Assembly (NCBI RefSeq): GCF_001908375.1
Contig: NZ_CP017241.1
Span: forward strand, 3,041,001 to 3,105,000
Length of the DNA: 64,000 nt
Source: Rhizobium etli 8C-3
Lineage (GTDB): Bacteria; Pseudomonadota; Alphaproteobacteria; Rhizobiales; Rhizobiaceae
Reading direction: 5' to 3'
This document shows positions 8,888 through 17,721 of the stretch, one piece after another; the stretch's first letter is position 1, and every line of letters starts with the position of its first letter. The notes beneath the pieces were generated by a model. The model saw only the letters and a list, made by a program, of their open reading frames with translations, was not told the origin of the DNA and ran no database searches. The position numbers and the translations under genes are program-made.

Positions 8888-9319
8888 TCACCAGCGCTCG
8901 CTGGCTGCCCTGGCGTCGTAACGGGCTCGGGCCGCCAGAATTTCAGCCTGGTTCGATTCCGTCCACCCCACCAGCGCGCGAATGGTTTCGTGCAAGGTGC
9001 AGCCGAGGGGCGTCAGCGCATATTCCACACGCGGCGGCACGACCGGATAGACCGTCCGCTCGATAATTCCGTCGCGTTCGAGGTTGCGCAAGGTGGTCGT
9101 CAGCATGCGCTGGCTGATACCCTCGATGCTGTTGCGCAATTGCGTGAAGCGGAGCGTGCGCTTTTCCAGAAGAGCGATCACCAGAAGCGACCATTTATCG
9201 GCGATCCGATCGAGGATCTGCCGTACCTCGCAGCCTTCGCGCACATCCCATTGCAGGACGTCGTAATCCGCCTCGCTGCTGCAAAGGTTACTCGGTGAGT
9301 TTAAAGTGCCTTCTTTCAT
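8888..9319 (-). CDS. HxlR-family winged-helix transcriptional regulator
   Basis: A 143-residue regulator of the HxlR type. The core runs from CEVRQILDRIADKWSLLVI (about residue 30) through LRFTQLRNSIEGISQRML to ALTPLG near 113. An N-terminal Cys just before the HTH (REGCEV) is typical of HxlR proteins, which often sense electrophiles or redox stress. The start is uncertain: I used ATG at 9319 (MKEGTL), although no clear ribosome binding site precedes it, and more upstream ATGs exist. It is divergent from an MFS exporter gene 95 bp away, so that exporter is the likeliest target; the Ldh2 gene follows on the same strand. Confidence 0.85.
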   Translation of the reverse strand: MKEGTLNSPSNLCSSEADYDVLQWDVREGCEVRQILDRIADKWSLLVIALLEKRTLRFTQLRNSIEGISQRMLTTTLRNLERDGIIERTVYPVVPPRVEYALTPLGCTLHETIRALVGWTESNQAEILAARARYDARAASERW

Positions 9320-9414
9320 GGGACGGGAGCATGGCCTAGTTGTTTGATGGTTACAAGAGGGAACTGACTGACGAAAAGTCACTTGCCTCTTCATCGTCAA
9401 CGAAGGATCATGTT

Positions 9415-10854
9415 ATGTCCACGACCCTTTCATCTTCCCAGGCACGCGCCGCGCCTATGACGCGGCGTGCCGCAGCGACGCTGATCGTCCTTTGCGGCGC
9501 CATCTTTCTCGAGGGCATCGATGTTGCCATGCTCAACATTGCGCTTCCGGCAATCCGGGCCGATCTTGGTCTGACGACAACCACGCTGAGCGGCGTGGTG
9601 AGCGCCTATGTGCTGGGCTATGCCGGTTTCATGCTGCTCGGCGGCCGTGCCGCCGACATTTTCGGCAAACGCCGGGTTTTTCTTTCCGCACTTGCCGTCT
9701 TCATTGCATTCTCCGGGCTGGGCGGCCTTGCGACGGAGGGCTGGATGCTCCTTCTGGCCCGCTTCGTCACCGGCGCGTCCTCGGCATTCATGACACCGGC
9801 AGGCCTGGCGCTCGTTGCGACGAACTTTCCGGAGGGTCCGCAGCGCAACCGCGCATTGACCATCTACGCCTCCACCGCTTCTGCCGGTTTCTCGCTCGGG
9901 CTCGTTTTGGGCGGGTTGCTTGCTGCAATCGACTGGCGCTGGGTGTTCTTCGCACCCGTGATCATGGCGCTCCTCATCCTTGCCGCCGCGATCAGGCTCA
10001 TTGCCGACAAGCAGCCTGGAACCACCAGAGAACGTTTCGACATTCCAGGCGCCGTCGTGCTGACGGCAGCAATGCTGCTTGCGGTTCATGGCGTGACCCG
10101 CCTTGAACATCTGGACCAGGGCTGGGCATGGACGCTCGGCATGTTCGGCCTGAGCGCGGCCCTGTGGCTTGCCTTCTTGCTGATCGAGCGCCTGTCGGGC
10201 GCGCCGCTCATACGTTTTGGAATATTCCGCTCCGGCTCCCTCGTCCGCTCCAACCTCGCAGCGCTGCTGTTTGCCGGCTCGTTCTTCGGCTTCCAGTTTA
10301 TCGCGACCCTCTATCTCCAGGAACTGCTCGGCTGGACACCCATGCAGACCAGCATGGCGATGCTTGTGATCGGCATCGACGCGGTCGTCGCTCCCATCCT
10401 GACGCCCAGGCTTGTCAACCGCTTCGGAAACGACCGCGTTATCTTCGCAGGCCTGGTTCTTGCCGCCGCCTCCTACGCATTGCTGCTGCCGATGGGCCTC
10501 GACTGGACATATGCGGCAATCTTTCCAAGCATGCTTTTGCTGGGACTGGCCTTTTCGATCGCCTACAGCCCGCTGACAATCGCCGCCACCGATGGCGTTC
10601 ATGAAGACGAACAGGGGCTGGCCGGCGGACTGCTCAACACCGCCTTTCAGTTCGGCGCAGCGCTCGGCCTGTCGGGTGCAAGTGCCATCGGAGCCTATGT
10701 TCTTGGAGAAGCTACATCTTCCGAAGCCCGGCTGGTATCGCTTCAAACGGCGTTGATCGTCCCGGTGGCAGCCGCCGTGGCTGGCGCGCTGATCGCTGCC
10801 ACGGGCATCAGGCGCTGCCGCGATCTGTCCTGCGATCAGGCCATGCCATCTTAA
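9415..10854 (+). CDS. MFS transporter, EmrB/QacA (DHA2)-type drug exporter
   Basis: A 479-residue polytopic protein with about 14 hydrophobic segments. Segment 1 ends in EGIDVAMLNIALPAI, the DHA2-type motif (LDxTVVNVALP-like). The loop 2-3 motif LGGRAADIFGKRRVF is near residue 85, and the loop after segment 4 contains RNRALTIYASTASAGF. GAAGGATCATGTT precedes the ATG. Proteins of this group export drugs or small toxic compounds with protons. The divergent HxlR regulator suggests inducible efflux. A perfect 9-bp stem-loop follows the stop codon. Confidence 0.9.
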   Translation: MSTTLSSSQARAAPMTRRAAATLIVLCGAIFLEGIDVAMLNIALPAIRADLGLTTTTLSGVVSAYVLGYAGFMLLGGRAADIFGKRRVFLSALAVFIAFSGLGGLATEGWMLLLARFVTGASSAFMTPAGLALVATNFPEGPQRNRALTIYASTASAGFSLGLVLGGLLAAIDWRWVFFAPVIMALLILAAAIRLIADKQPGTTRERFDIPGAVVLTAAMLLAVHGVTRLEHLDQGWAWTLGMFGLSAALWLAFLLIERLSGAPLIRFGIFRSGSLVRSNLAALLFAGSFFGFQFIATLYLQELLGWTPMQTSMAMLVIGIDAVVAPILTPRLVNRFGNDRVIFAGLVLAAASYALLLPMGLDWTYAAIFPSMLLLGLAFSIAYSPLTIAATDGVHEDEQGLAGGLLNTAFQFGAALGLSGASAIGAYVLGEATSSEARLVSLQTALIVPVAAAVAGALIAATGIRRCRDLSCDQAMPS

Positions 10855-10863
10855 GCCCGGAGA

Positions 10864-10889
10864 ATGGCCGCGGCGCCAGTCGCGGCCAT
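10864..10889 (+). terminator. Stem-loop after MFS gene
   Basis: Perfect inverted repeat ATGGCCGCG / CGCGGCCAT with an 8-nt loop, 9 bases after the MFS stop codon. There is no T-run, so it is either a weak terminator or an mRNA-end hairpin. Confidence 0.45.
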
Positions 10890-11398
10890 CAATCGTATCG
10901 CACATCCGCCGAAACCAGATGGTCCTCCGAGCCATAGGCAACGTTCGCTTTGGTCGAAGCCAAATCTCTTCAAAAGGATGCGGGATCGCATATCGGCAAT
11001 TGCAGGTACCGGGAAAGTCCAGCCGGTACTGGCGGGGTTCCAGCTCGCTCGAGGCTCGCGGTGCGCGCCGCAGGTATGAGGCTCTCCCTGGCGGCCATGT
11101 TGAATCGCACGTCGTCTCTGCCGGCTACTTCGCCGTAGCCGTTGAGGTACTTCCCGAAGAACTTGCAAGGTTACTGCCGGACGGCTTTTTTCGCCCGATC
11201 CGCATAGGTCGTGCGACTGGAATCGAAGCCGCCGCACTTGCGATGCACTGAAGTTTCCGACTGACGCTGGAGTACATCATATTGAAATAGTAAGAAAGAA
11301 ATTGCTAAATTTAGAAGAGCTGCATGTTATTCTACTCAGTGCTCCATGTAATATGAATCGGACGCTGCGGGGCAATTGGCCTCAGCCGATCGCGGTGA
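10890..11398. other. Gene-free stretch between the MFS and cyclase genes
   Basis: About 500 bases without a convincing gene. Short frames on both strands lack family motifs and good ribosome binding sites. The last ~130 bases are noticeably AT-rich and probably carry the promoter of the next gene. Confidence 0.5.
11282..11311 (+). promoter_or_regulatory. Possible sigma-70-type promoter of the SAM-cyclase gene
   Basis: TTGAAA at 11282-11287 and TAAATT at 11306-11311 with an 18-bp spacer, in an AT-rich patch about 120 bp before the start codon. This rests on pattern and location only. Confidence 0.3.
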
Positions 11399-11431
11399 AT
11401 GCCGAAGGACGGATTTCTGGCAGAAAATACG

Positions 11432-14400
11432 ATGGACGAGGTTTTGACATGGTTGAACGCGCTCGGCCTTGGTCGGCTGGGGGACGCGTTTGTCCAGGCA
11501 CAGATTGATTTCGACGCGCTTCGTCTCTTGTCCGACGATGACCTCAAGGAGCTCGGCATCCCACTCGGTCCGCGCCGAAAAATCCTCTCCGCAATCGCAC
11601 AGCTGGACGAAGCCCGCGAACCGCATCAGCGGCCGATGGTGCCCGTGGAGCGAAGGCCGCTGACCATCCTGTTCTGTGACATGGTCGGCTCGACGGAATA
11701 TGCCGCGCGCCTCGATCCAGAAGACTTCAGCAAGCTGACGCAGACCTATCTCAACCGATGCGCCGCACTCGTGAAGGCACATGGCGGGTTCACAGCCAAC
11801 TATATCGGCGACGCGCTGCAGGCATTGTTCGGTTATCCCACGGCCGAAGAGGATGACGCCGAACGTGCAATCAGGCTCGGCTTCAGCCTCATACAGGCGA
11901 TGCCGCAGATTGAAACGCCTGACGGATCCCGATTGGAGATCCGCATCGGGATTGCAAGCGGGCTTGTGGTTGTCGGCGATTTCGCTGGAGCACCCGCCGG
12001 AGTGTCGACTGTCGCCTTCGGACCGGTGCCAAACCTCGCCCAGCGGCTGCAGGCATTGGCCGCCCCTCAGACAATTCTTGCCGACCAGAAGACCCGCGAC
12101 GCCGCCAATGGAGCCTTCGATTTTGTCGAACTCGGTGCGAAGTCGTTGAAGGGGTTCGGCGATCCGGTGCGAATCTGGCGCATCGACAAGGCGCGAACGC
12201 TGGAAAACCGGTTCGCAAAAAGGACCCACCTGACGAAGCTTGTCGGCAGGCGGGCAGAACTCGACCGGTTGCGTGAGCTTGCAGAAGGTATTGCGGCTGA
12301 AAAGAGCGGACGGGCGATCCTGGTCTCGGGCGAAGCGGGCATCGGCAAGTCGCGGCTGATTTTCGAGGCGCGCTCACGCGCTGCGCACTTCAAAGCCTTG
12401 ACGCTTCAATGTGCGCCTGCCTATTCCAACAGTGCCTTGTATCCGTTTCTGGATCTCTTGAAGCGTCATGCGGGGATCAACGATGCCGCGCCGGCAAAGG
12501 CGAACGCGGAACTGTTGGAAGCGACCCTTTCCTCCTGCGATATTCTTCTTTCCCAAACGCTGCCGGTGTTTTCGCGACTGCTTGCAATCGAGCATACGGA
12601 TTATTCATTGCCGGACATGACATCGAAAGAGCAGCAGACGATCGTGCGCCGCTTTTTCGTCGAATGGCTGCAGGGCATGTCGCAGACAGATCCGCTTTGG
12701 CTGACGATCGAGGACGAACAGTGGATCGACCCCTCCTCAGGCGACGTGCTGAAGGCGCTGATCGATGAAGTGCGGTTTTCGCCGATGCTGATCGTCGTTA
12801 CCTCGCGCGAGGCAATGCTGCAGGCGCCTGCGAAAAATCCGTCCCTGCTTGGGCTCCGGCTGAGGCGGCTGACCCGCTTCGAAGCCCAGGCGCTTTGCCG
12901 CGTGCTGGCAGCCGGCAGCGCCATGACCGATGACGCCAGCGATTTCGTTCTCGCCAGGGCCGAAGGAGTGCCGCTCTACGTCGAGGAACTGTGCCGCGCG
13001 GTCGCCGACGGCCATGCTGCCTCCATATTGAAGGAAGGACCGGATGCTGCAGCGGACATACCGGTAACATTGCAGTCTTTCCTGCTCTCGCGCCTCGACA
13101 AGCTGGGGACCGGAAAGATGATTGCGCAAATGGCCGCTGTCATCGGCAGAGTGTTCAACATCGGGCTGCTTGCGCATCTTTCAGGGCTGTCCGAAGAGGC
13201 TCTGGTTTCGATCCTGGATCGCCTGATCCAGGCCGGTCTGATCGCGCCGCAACCGGCGATCAACTGGCCGAGCTACAGTTTTACCCATGCACTCCTGCAA
13301 GAGGCAGCCCAGGCTACCCTCCTGCGCGATCGCCGCCGACAATTGCATCATCTTGTCGCCGAAGGGATTGAAAAGCTCTATCCAAGACAGGCCGCCGAGC
13401 ACCCCGAAGTCCTTGCGCAACATCTCGCTGCGGCCGGACTCTACCAACGGGCAGCCGATTGCTGGCTCACCGCCGGCCTCAAGACGGGCGCCACCTGGGC
13501 GAAGGTCGAGGCCGCCAATATGTTCGCAAACGGCCTGGAGTGCCTCCAAAAATTGCCGCCATCGCCCGAACGGGACCGAAAATGCCTCAAGCTCGAGCTC
13601 GAGCGCGGCGATGTGCTTTATGCCACGTTCGGCCATGTCACGCCCGAAGGGAGCGCGGCCTATCGCAATGTCATGTCCTTGAGCGAAAGTCTCGGCGATC
13701 CGGAAGCGGCTATCCGCGCGCTCGACGGGCTCTTTGGTACCGCCTTGAATTCGGCGAGATTCGCCGATGCGGAATGGGCAAGCGACCAGCTGCTCGATAT
13801 GGGGCGCCAGAAACAGAATTTGAAAGCCCTCGTTCTCGGCATGCAATTCAAGGGCATGTGCCTCTTTTCGCAGGGCAGGCTCGAAGAGGCCCGGCGATAT
13901 CTGGAGGAGGCTCTCGCTTACCGCTCGAAGGCCGATGAGGTCGGCAGCGATTTTCCGAACATGACGATGATCTACCTGTCATGGGCACTGCATCTGCTTG
14001 GACATCACGAGCGCGCAATCATGCTTTATCGCGAGGCCGAGGAGGATGCCCGCCACCAATCCGCTTACCGATTGGCTGCCTGGCTTGGAAACGGCTGTGT
14101 TCTGATGGCCCTGCGCAAGGACGTGGCCGCCTTGCAGGCAATGGTGGACGAGTTGGGCCCGCTGGCCAAGGCGAACGGCTTTCAGCTATGGGCGAACCTT
14201 GCATCGTTCTTTCAGGGCTGGGCGATGGTTCATGCCCATCACGACGGCCGGGGCCTGCAGCAGATGCGCGCCACCTGCGACAACCTCGGGGAGCAGCAGA
14301 TAGACAAGCCCTGCTATCTCGGCCTTCTGGCAGAAGCAAACCTCGCGCTCGGCGAATTCGAAGGCGCCGCCGGCGTGGTCGACGAGGCGCTGGCACTGAC

Positions 14401-14674
14401 CAGGAAGACCGGTGAACATTATTTTACTGCGGAACTGCTTCGACTTGGCGGCGTGGCCGGCCTCTACCTTAAGGGCGATGCCCACGCTGCCGAGCGCGCG
14501 TTTCGCAAGTCGGCAGCCTTTGCCCAAAAGCAGGGCGCAAAGACCTGGGAATTGAAGGCGACGCAAAGCCTTGCTGAACTTTATCGCTCAACCGGCCGCA
14601 AAACGAGAGTGAAACGGCGCCTCGACGCCATTACCGGATGGTTCGAAGGGCAGAATAAAACGGCGCGCATGTAA
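11432..14674 (+). CDS. Multidomain adenylate/guanylate cyclase with SAM, AAA ATPase and TPR domains
   Basis: A protein of about 1080 residues. Order: N-terminal SAM (sterile alpha motif) domain (about 1-60, WLNALGLGRLGDAF...LKELGI); class III cyclase domain (about 75-255) with metal-binding Asp residues in LFCDMVGST and YIGDALQALFG and the Asn-Arg pair in PNLAQRLQAL; AAA/STAND-type ATPase (about 275-600) with Walker A GEAGIGKS and the acidic LTIEDEQWIDP strand; then a TPR-like helical region to the end. The catalytic residues look intact, so it should make cAMP (or cGMP). Its ATPase-TPR half resembles MalT-like sensory proteins and may gate the cyclase through a protein or small-molecule ligand. 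The start is either ATG 11432, used here, or ATG 11399. Confidence 0.85.
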   Translation: MDEVLTWLNALGLGRLGDAFVQAQIDFDALRLLSDDDLKELGIPLGPRRKILSAIAQLDEAREPHQRPMVPVERRPLTILFCDMVGSTEYAARLDPEDFSKLTQTYLNRCAALVKAHGGFTANYIGDALQALFGYPTAEEDDAERAIRLGFSLIQAMPQIETPDGSRLEIRIGIASGLVVVGDFAGAPAGVSTVAFGPVPNLAQRLQALAAPQTILADQKTRDAANGAFDFVELGAKSLKGFGDPVRIWRIDKARTLENRFAKRTHLTKLVGRRAELDRLRELAEGIAAEKSGRAILVSGEAGIGKSRLIFEARSRAAHFKALTLQCAPAYSNSALYPFLDLLKRHAGINDAAPAKANAELLEATLSSCDILLSQTLPVFSRLLAIEHTDYSLPDMTSKEQQTIVRRFFVEWLQGMSQTDPLWLTIEDEQWIDPSSGDVLKALIDEVRFSPMLIVVTSREAMLQAPAKNPSLLGLRLRRLTRFEAQALCRVLAAGSAMTDDASDFVLARAEGVPLYVEELCRAVADGHAASILKEGPDAAADIPVTLQSFLLSRLDKLGTGKMIAQMAAVIGRVFNIGLLAHLSGLSEEALVSILDRLIQAGLIAPQPAINWPSYSFTHALLQEAAQATLLRDRRRQLHHLVAEGIEKLYPRQAAEHPEVLAQHLAAAGLYQRAADCWLTAGLKTGATWAKVEAANMFANGLECLQKLPPSPERDRKCLKLELERGDVLYATFGHVTPEGSAAYRNVMSLSESLGDPEAAIRALDGLFGTALNSARFADAEWASDQLLDMGRQKQNLKALVLGMQFKGMCLFSQGRLEEARRYLEEALAYRSKADEVGSDFPNMTMIYLSWALHLLGHHERAIMLYREAEEDARHQSAYRLAAWLGNGCVLMALRKDVAALQAMVDELGPLAKANGFQLWANLASFFQGWAMVHAHHDGRGLQQMRATCDNLGEQQIDKPCYLGLLAEANLALGEFEGAAGVVDEALALTRKTGEHYFTAELLRLGGVAGLYLKGDAHAAERAFRKSAAFAQKQGAKTWELKATQSLAELYRSTGRKTRVKRRLDAITGWFEGQNKTARM

Positions 14675-14781
14675 TCTCCAGCTTGCGTTTGCAGCCATCA
14701 TTCGCCGTTCCTCGCGCGCCGCGCGTTCAAGCCGCCCTTACCGATTGCGTTATGACCGAAGTCGTCTCTGACGCAGTTATC

Positions 14782-14973
14782 CTACCCCTTCCGGGAGGCG
14801 TGTTCTGGCTTTCCTTTCGTCTTGGTCGCGGCAAACTCCTCGAGCTGTTTCTCGCTCATGGATTCGACCATCTGCTTGGAAGCCCCCTTGAGTTCGCTTT
14901 TCGGTGTTTCGCCTCGCTTTGCGGAGAGGGCTGCTCCAGCCGCCTTCTGCTGTGCTTTGGATTTTGCTGGCAT
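14782..14973 (-). CDS. Small DUF3008-family protein
   Basis: A very basic, Lys/Ala/Ser-rich 63-residue protein beginning MPAKSKAQQKAAGAAL, the hallmark of the DUF3008 family found widely in alpha- and gammaproteobacteria. GGAAAGGAGAAC upstream of the ATG at 14973 is an excellent ribosome binding site and rules out the longer frame. The central LKGASKQMVESMSEKQLEEF is probably helical. No biochemical function is known to me; the composition suggests a nucleic-acid-associated or stress-related small protein. It is a stand-alone gene on the minus strand between convergent and tandem neighbours. Confidence 0.8.
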   Translation of the reverse strand: MPAKSKAQQKAAGAALSAKRGETPKSELKGASKQMVESMSEKQLEEFAATKTKGKPEHASRKG

Positions 14974-15087
14974 GTCGGTTCTCCTTTCCACGCTCAACTC
15001 GTGCCGAAAAGGATGGTTCCTGAGCCAGTGCCAAGTGCACCGGAGGAGCAGCTTGCTGACGCCGGCTTGGACGGTCGCGGAAACGTT

Positions 15088-16107
15088 TTACGGACGTTTT
15101 GGCTTGCCGCTTTGAGCTGCGGCGAGAATGGCGTCGATGAGGCGGTGAACCTTCAGTGCCTCGCGCCCGTTGACGCACGGCTCGCGGTTATCCTCAACGG
15201 CGTCGAGAAAATCGGCAAGCACGGAGCGATGATGGTCGTGCGGGAAGGCCATGGGATCGGCGCCGGCACCGCCTGCTGCTTCGTCTTCGATTGAGATTTC
15301 GGTTCCATCGTGAAAGGACGCGGCAAGATGTCGCCCGTCAAGGCGGGCCATGCCGCGCGTGCCGATGACGTCGATCTCGTCCGGATAACCGGGGTAGGCA
15401 CAGGTGGTGGCGCTGACCGTGCCTATTGCTCCGCTTGTAAAGCGAATGGCCGCCATCGCCAGATCCTCCGTCTCCATGCGGTGCACCTTGCTGGTTGCAG
15501 TATAGGCTCTGACCTCGTCTGGAAGGCCGGCGATTGAAACAAGAAGGTCAAGTGTGTGGATGGCCTGGGTGAGAAGCACGCCGCCGCCATCGCGAGCCCG
15601 CGTGCCGCGCCCCGGCTGGTCATAATAGCTTTGCGGCCGCCAGTTGTGGAGACGCGCCGAAGCGCTGACGATCTCGCCGAGACGGCCTTCATGGATCAGT
15701 GCGGCAAGTGCAATACTGACCGCACGAAAGCGGTGCTGCAGCACGATGCCAAGCTTTATGCCGGCATGCTCCGTCACCTCGACCAGCGCCCTCGCCCGCT
15801 CCTGTGTGATCTCCAGCGGCTTTTCGAGAAGCACATGCTTGTTTGCTTCGGCTGCCCGCCGCACCAGCTCAAGGTGCGTATTGGGCGGCGTCAGGATCAT
15901 GACCGCGGCTATCGACGGGTCGCAGAATATTGCCTCGGTATCCTCGCAAGTCGCAAAACCGTAAGTTTCCGAAAATGCTTGCCGCCTGGCAGGCGTCGGA
16001 CTGAAGGCGGCAGCGACTTCCACCCTGTCCTTGAGATCGAGCAGTCCTTTGGCATGCGGCGCTGCTGCCATGCCGAGACCGATCAAACCGACGCGCAATT
16101 TTGCCAT
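15088..16107 (-). CDS. Gfo/Idh/MocA-family NAD(P)-dependent oxidoreductase
   Basis: A 339-residue sugar or inositol dehydrogenase-like enzyme. The N-terminal Rossmann fold carries GLIGLGMAAAPH (residues 6-17). The family motif LLEKPLEIT near 95 holds the catalytic Lys of the EKP signature. A C-terminal alpha/beta domain holds GGGVLLTQAIHTLDLL near 180, with the substrate-contacting Asp and His. The ATG at 16107 has CGGGGAGACTGAG upstream; a longer frame exists but covers the regulatory region. It is divergent from the second TRAP operon with shared intergenic DNA, so it probably oxidises the sugar, polyol or sugar acid that this TRAP system imports. The specific substrate is unknown. Confidence 0.87.
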   Translation of the reverse strand: MAKLRVGLIGLGMAAAPHAKGLLDLKDRVEVAAAFSPTPARRQAFSETYGFATCEDTEAIFCDPSIAAVMILTPPNTHLELVRRAAEANKHVLLEKPLEITQERARALVEVTEHAGIKLGIVLQHRFRAVSIALAALIHEGRLGEIVSASARLHNWRPQSYYDQPGRGTRARDGGGVLLTQAIHTLDLLVSIAGLPDEVRAYTATSKVHRMETEDLAMAAIRFTSGAIGTVSATTCAYPGYPDEIDVIGTRGMARLDGRHLAASFHDGTEISIEDEAAGGAGADPMAFPHDHHRSVLADFLDAVEDNREPCVNGREALKVHRLIDAILAAAQSGKPKRP

Positions 16108-16126
16108 CTCAGTCTCCCCGCAGCCC

Positions 16127-16140
16127 TTATGCATGCATAA
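16127..16140. promoter_or_regulatory. Perfect 14-bp palindrome, candidate operator for the oxidoreductase gene
   Basis: TTATGCATGCATAA, 20 bases upstream of the oxidoreductase start. Symmetry, AT-rich arms and position suit a GntR/FadR-type dimer, most simply the regulator encoded at the end of the divergent TRAP operon. Confidence 0.45.
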
Positions 16141-16260
16141 AGGAATGCCCGCATCGACCTCATTGTCAATGTCTCGAGCAAACGCGTGTCCATCGTCTTC
16201 TGCCAGTTTCCATCCCCGCCCTGGCGATGAGAAACCGTCGAAGCAACGGCAGAAATTCAT

Positions 16261-16314
16261 CATACAAGTGCGTAGCTTTTGTATGTTGACATTACACCTT
16301 GCTGGTTCTAGCCA
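16261..16314 (+). promoter_or_regulatory. Candidate operator-promoter of the second TRAP operon
   Basis: Inverted repeat CATACAA-N11-TTGTATG (16261-16285) directly abuts a consensus -35 TTGACA (16286-16291), followed after 17 bp by a weak -10 TAGCCA (16309-16314). It lies about 290 bp upstream of dctP, leaving a long leader. Regulator binding here would touch the -35 region. Confidence 0.4.
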
Positions 16315-16598
16315 TAGGGGGCCGGTTGGAGGAGCGGCAAGAATGAGGGGGTTCACCGATCCAAATCGAGACGAGCGCACGAGCCTCTATGGTGAGGTTG
16401 GAGCGTGCGTCATCGTGATCCCAATGGGACGCGATATCGGCATGTCTCAATCGACCTCTTCCATTTCCGGGCAGTTTCTCGATCGTGCCGGACCACCAGT
16501 GTCCGGAGGAGGGCCAAAGCTTGCTGGCCTTTCTTGTCGGCACGCAAAAAAGCGTACGGTCTCTGAAAATTAATCGTCATGCAAAACGGGAGGAGAGC

Positions 16599-17573
16599 AT
16601 GAAAAACCTTGTTAAACTGGCGGCGGGCCTTATGGTTGCCGCCTCGTTCATGAGCGCGGCCAGCGCTCAAACAGTTCTGAAATCGTCCGATACTCATCCA
16701 GACGGCTATCCGACCGTCGAGGGCGTCAAATATTTCGGCGAGCTGGTCAAGGAGCGCACGCAGGGCCGCTATGCGATCGAAGTGTATCATTCCGCCCAGC
16801 TCGGCGAGGAGAAGGACACCATCGAGCAGGTGCGTTCGGGCGTGATCGAGCTGAACCGCATCTCGATGGCGCCGTTCAACGGGACGGTGAAGGAAACCAT
16901 CGTGCCGGCGCTGCCCTACGTCTTCCGTTCGGAAGAGCACATGCACAAGGTCATGGACGGCGCGATTGGCGACCAGATCAAGAAGGCGTTCGAACCGGTC
17001 GGCCTCGTCGTGCTGGCGTATTATGACGCCGGCGCGCGGTCGTTCTATAACAAGACGAAGCCGATCAGCACGGTCGCCGACATGAAGGGTCTGAAGTTCC
17101 GCGTTATCCAGTCCGACATCTTCGTCGACATGGTGGCGGCGCTGGGCGCCAACGCCACGCCGATGCCCTATGGTGAGGTCTACTCGGCGATCGAAACGGG
17201 CGTCATCGACGGCGCGGAAAACAACTTCCCGAGCTACGACACCGCCAAGCACGCCGAAGTAGCGAAGAACTACTCGCTCGACGAGCACACCATCCTGCCG
17301 GAGGTGTTCGTCATGAACAAGGCTGCGTTCGACAAACTGACGCCTGAGGATCAGGAGATCTTCAAGCAGGCGGCGAAGGACAGCGTCGCCAAGCAGCGCG
17401 AACTCTGGTCGGCCAAGGTCGCTGAATCGCGCGCCAATGTCGAAAAGCTCGGTGCAAAGATCACCACGCCGGAAAAGCAGGGCTTCATCGACGCCATGGC
17501 CCCGGTTTACGCAAAGCACGTCAAAGACGACGTGCTGAAGAAGATGGTCGAGGATGTGAAGGCGGTGCAGTAG
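16599..17573 (+). CDS. dctP: TRAP transporter substrate-binding protein DctP (second system)
   Basis: A 324-residue periplasmic binding protein with a signal peptide ending SAASAQ near residue 22. ACGGGAGGAGAGC is a strong ribosome binding site before ATG 16599. It shows the family core GLKFRVIQSDIFVDM near 160 (Arg for carboxylate binding), ALGANATPMPYGEVYSAIETG and VIDGAENNFPSY near 205, the form seen in DctP proteins that bind sugar acids such as uronates. It is the first gene of dctPQM-gntR and divergent from a Gfo/Idh/MocA enzyme. It is distinct from the first DctP in this window, so the ligands probably differ. Confidence 0.93.
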   Translation: MKNLVKLAAGLMVAASFMSAASAQTVLKSSDTHPDGYPTVEGVKYFGELVKERTQGRYAIEVYHSAQLGEEKDTIEQVRSGVIELNRISMAPFNGTVKETIVPALPYVFRSEEHMHKVMDGAIGDQIKKAFEPVGLVVLAYYDAGARSFYNKTKPISTVADMKGLKFRVIQSDIFVDMVAALGANATPMPYGEVYSAIETGVIDGAENNFPSYDTAKHAEVAKNYSLDEHTILPEVFVMNKAAFDKLTPEDQEIFKQAAKDSVAKQRELWSAKVAESRANVEKLGAKITTPEKQGFIDAMAPVYAKHVKDDVLKKMVEDVKAVQ

Positions 17574-17582
17574 CCGCATCGT

Positions 17583-17646
17583 GCCTTCCTTTTTGTGCGG
17601 GAAGGCGACGTGCGCAACCGGGGTGGGTACTTACTCCACCCCGGTT
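17583..17646 (+). other. Double stem-loop between dctP and dctQ
   Basis: Two hairpins follow the dctP stop. The first is GCCTTCC/GGAAGGC (17583-17606). The second is a perfect 11-bp stem AACCGGGGTGG/CCACCCCGGTT with a 9-nt loop (17616-17646). They lack a strong T-run. Such intercistronic hairpins commonly stabilise or attenuate so that binding protein is made in excess of the membrane subunits. Confidence 0.55.
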
Positions 17647-17721
17647 CATCTGCCGTCTCGCGCATGTCTTCATCGTCCTCCCGACAAGGGAGAGTGAACG
17701 CCCAATTCGACGAGGTCCTTT

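Larger units (their letters stand above)
16108..16598. other. Divergent regulatory region between Gfo/Idh/MocA and TRAP genes
   Basis: About 490 bases without a supported gene. It holds two palindromes and a candidate promoter, annotated separately. Frames crossing it are upstream extensions of the two flanking genes without ribosome binding sites. Confidence 0.6.

Noticed and set aside
10919..11251. 110-residue frame in the gap after the MFS gene
   Set aside because: No recognisable domain and no ribosome binding site; could be a decayed remnant but nothing supports a family.
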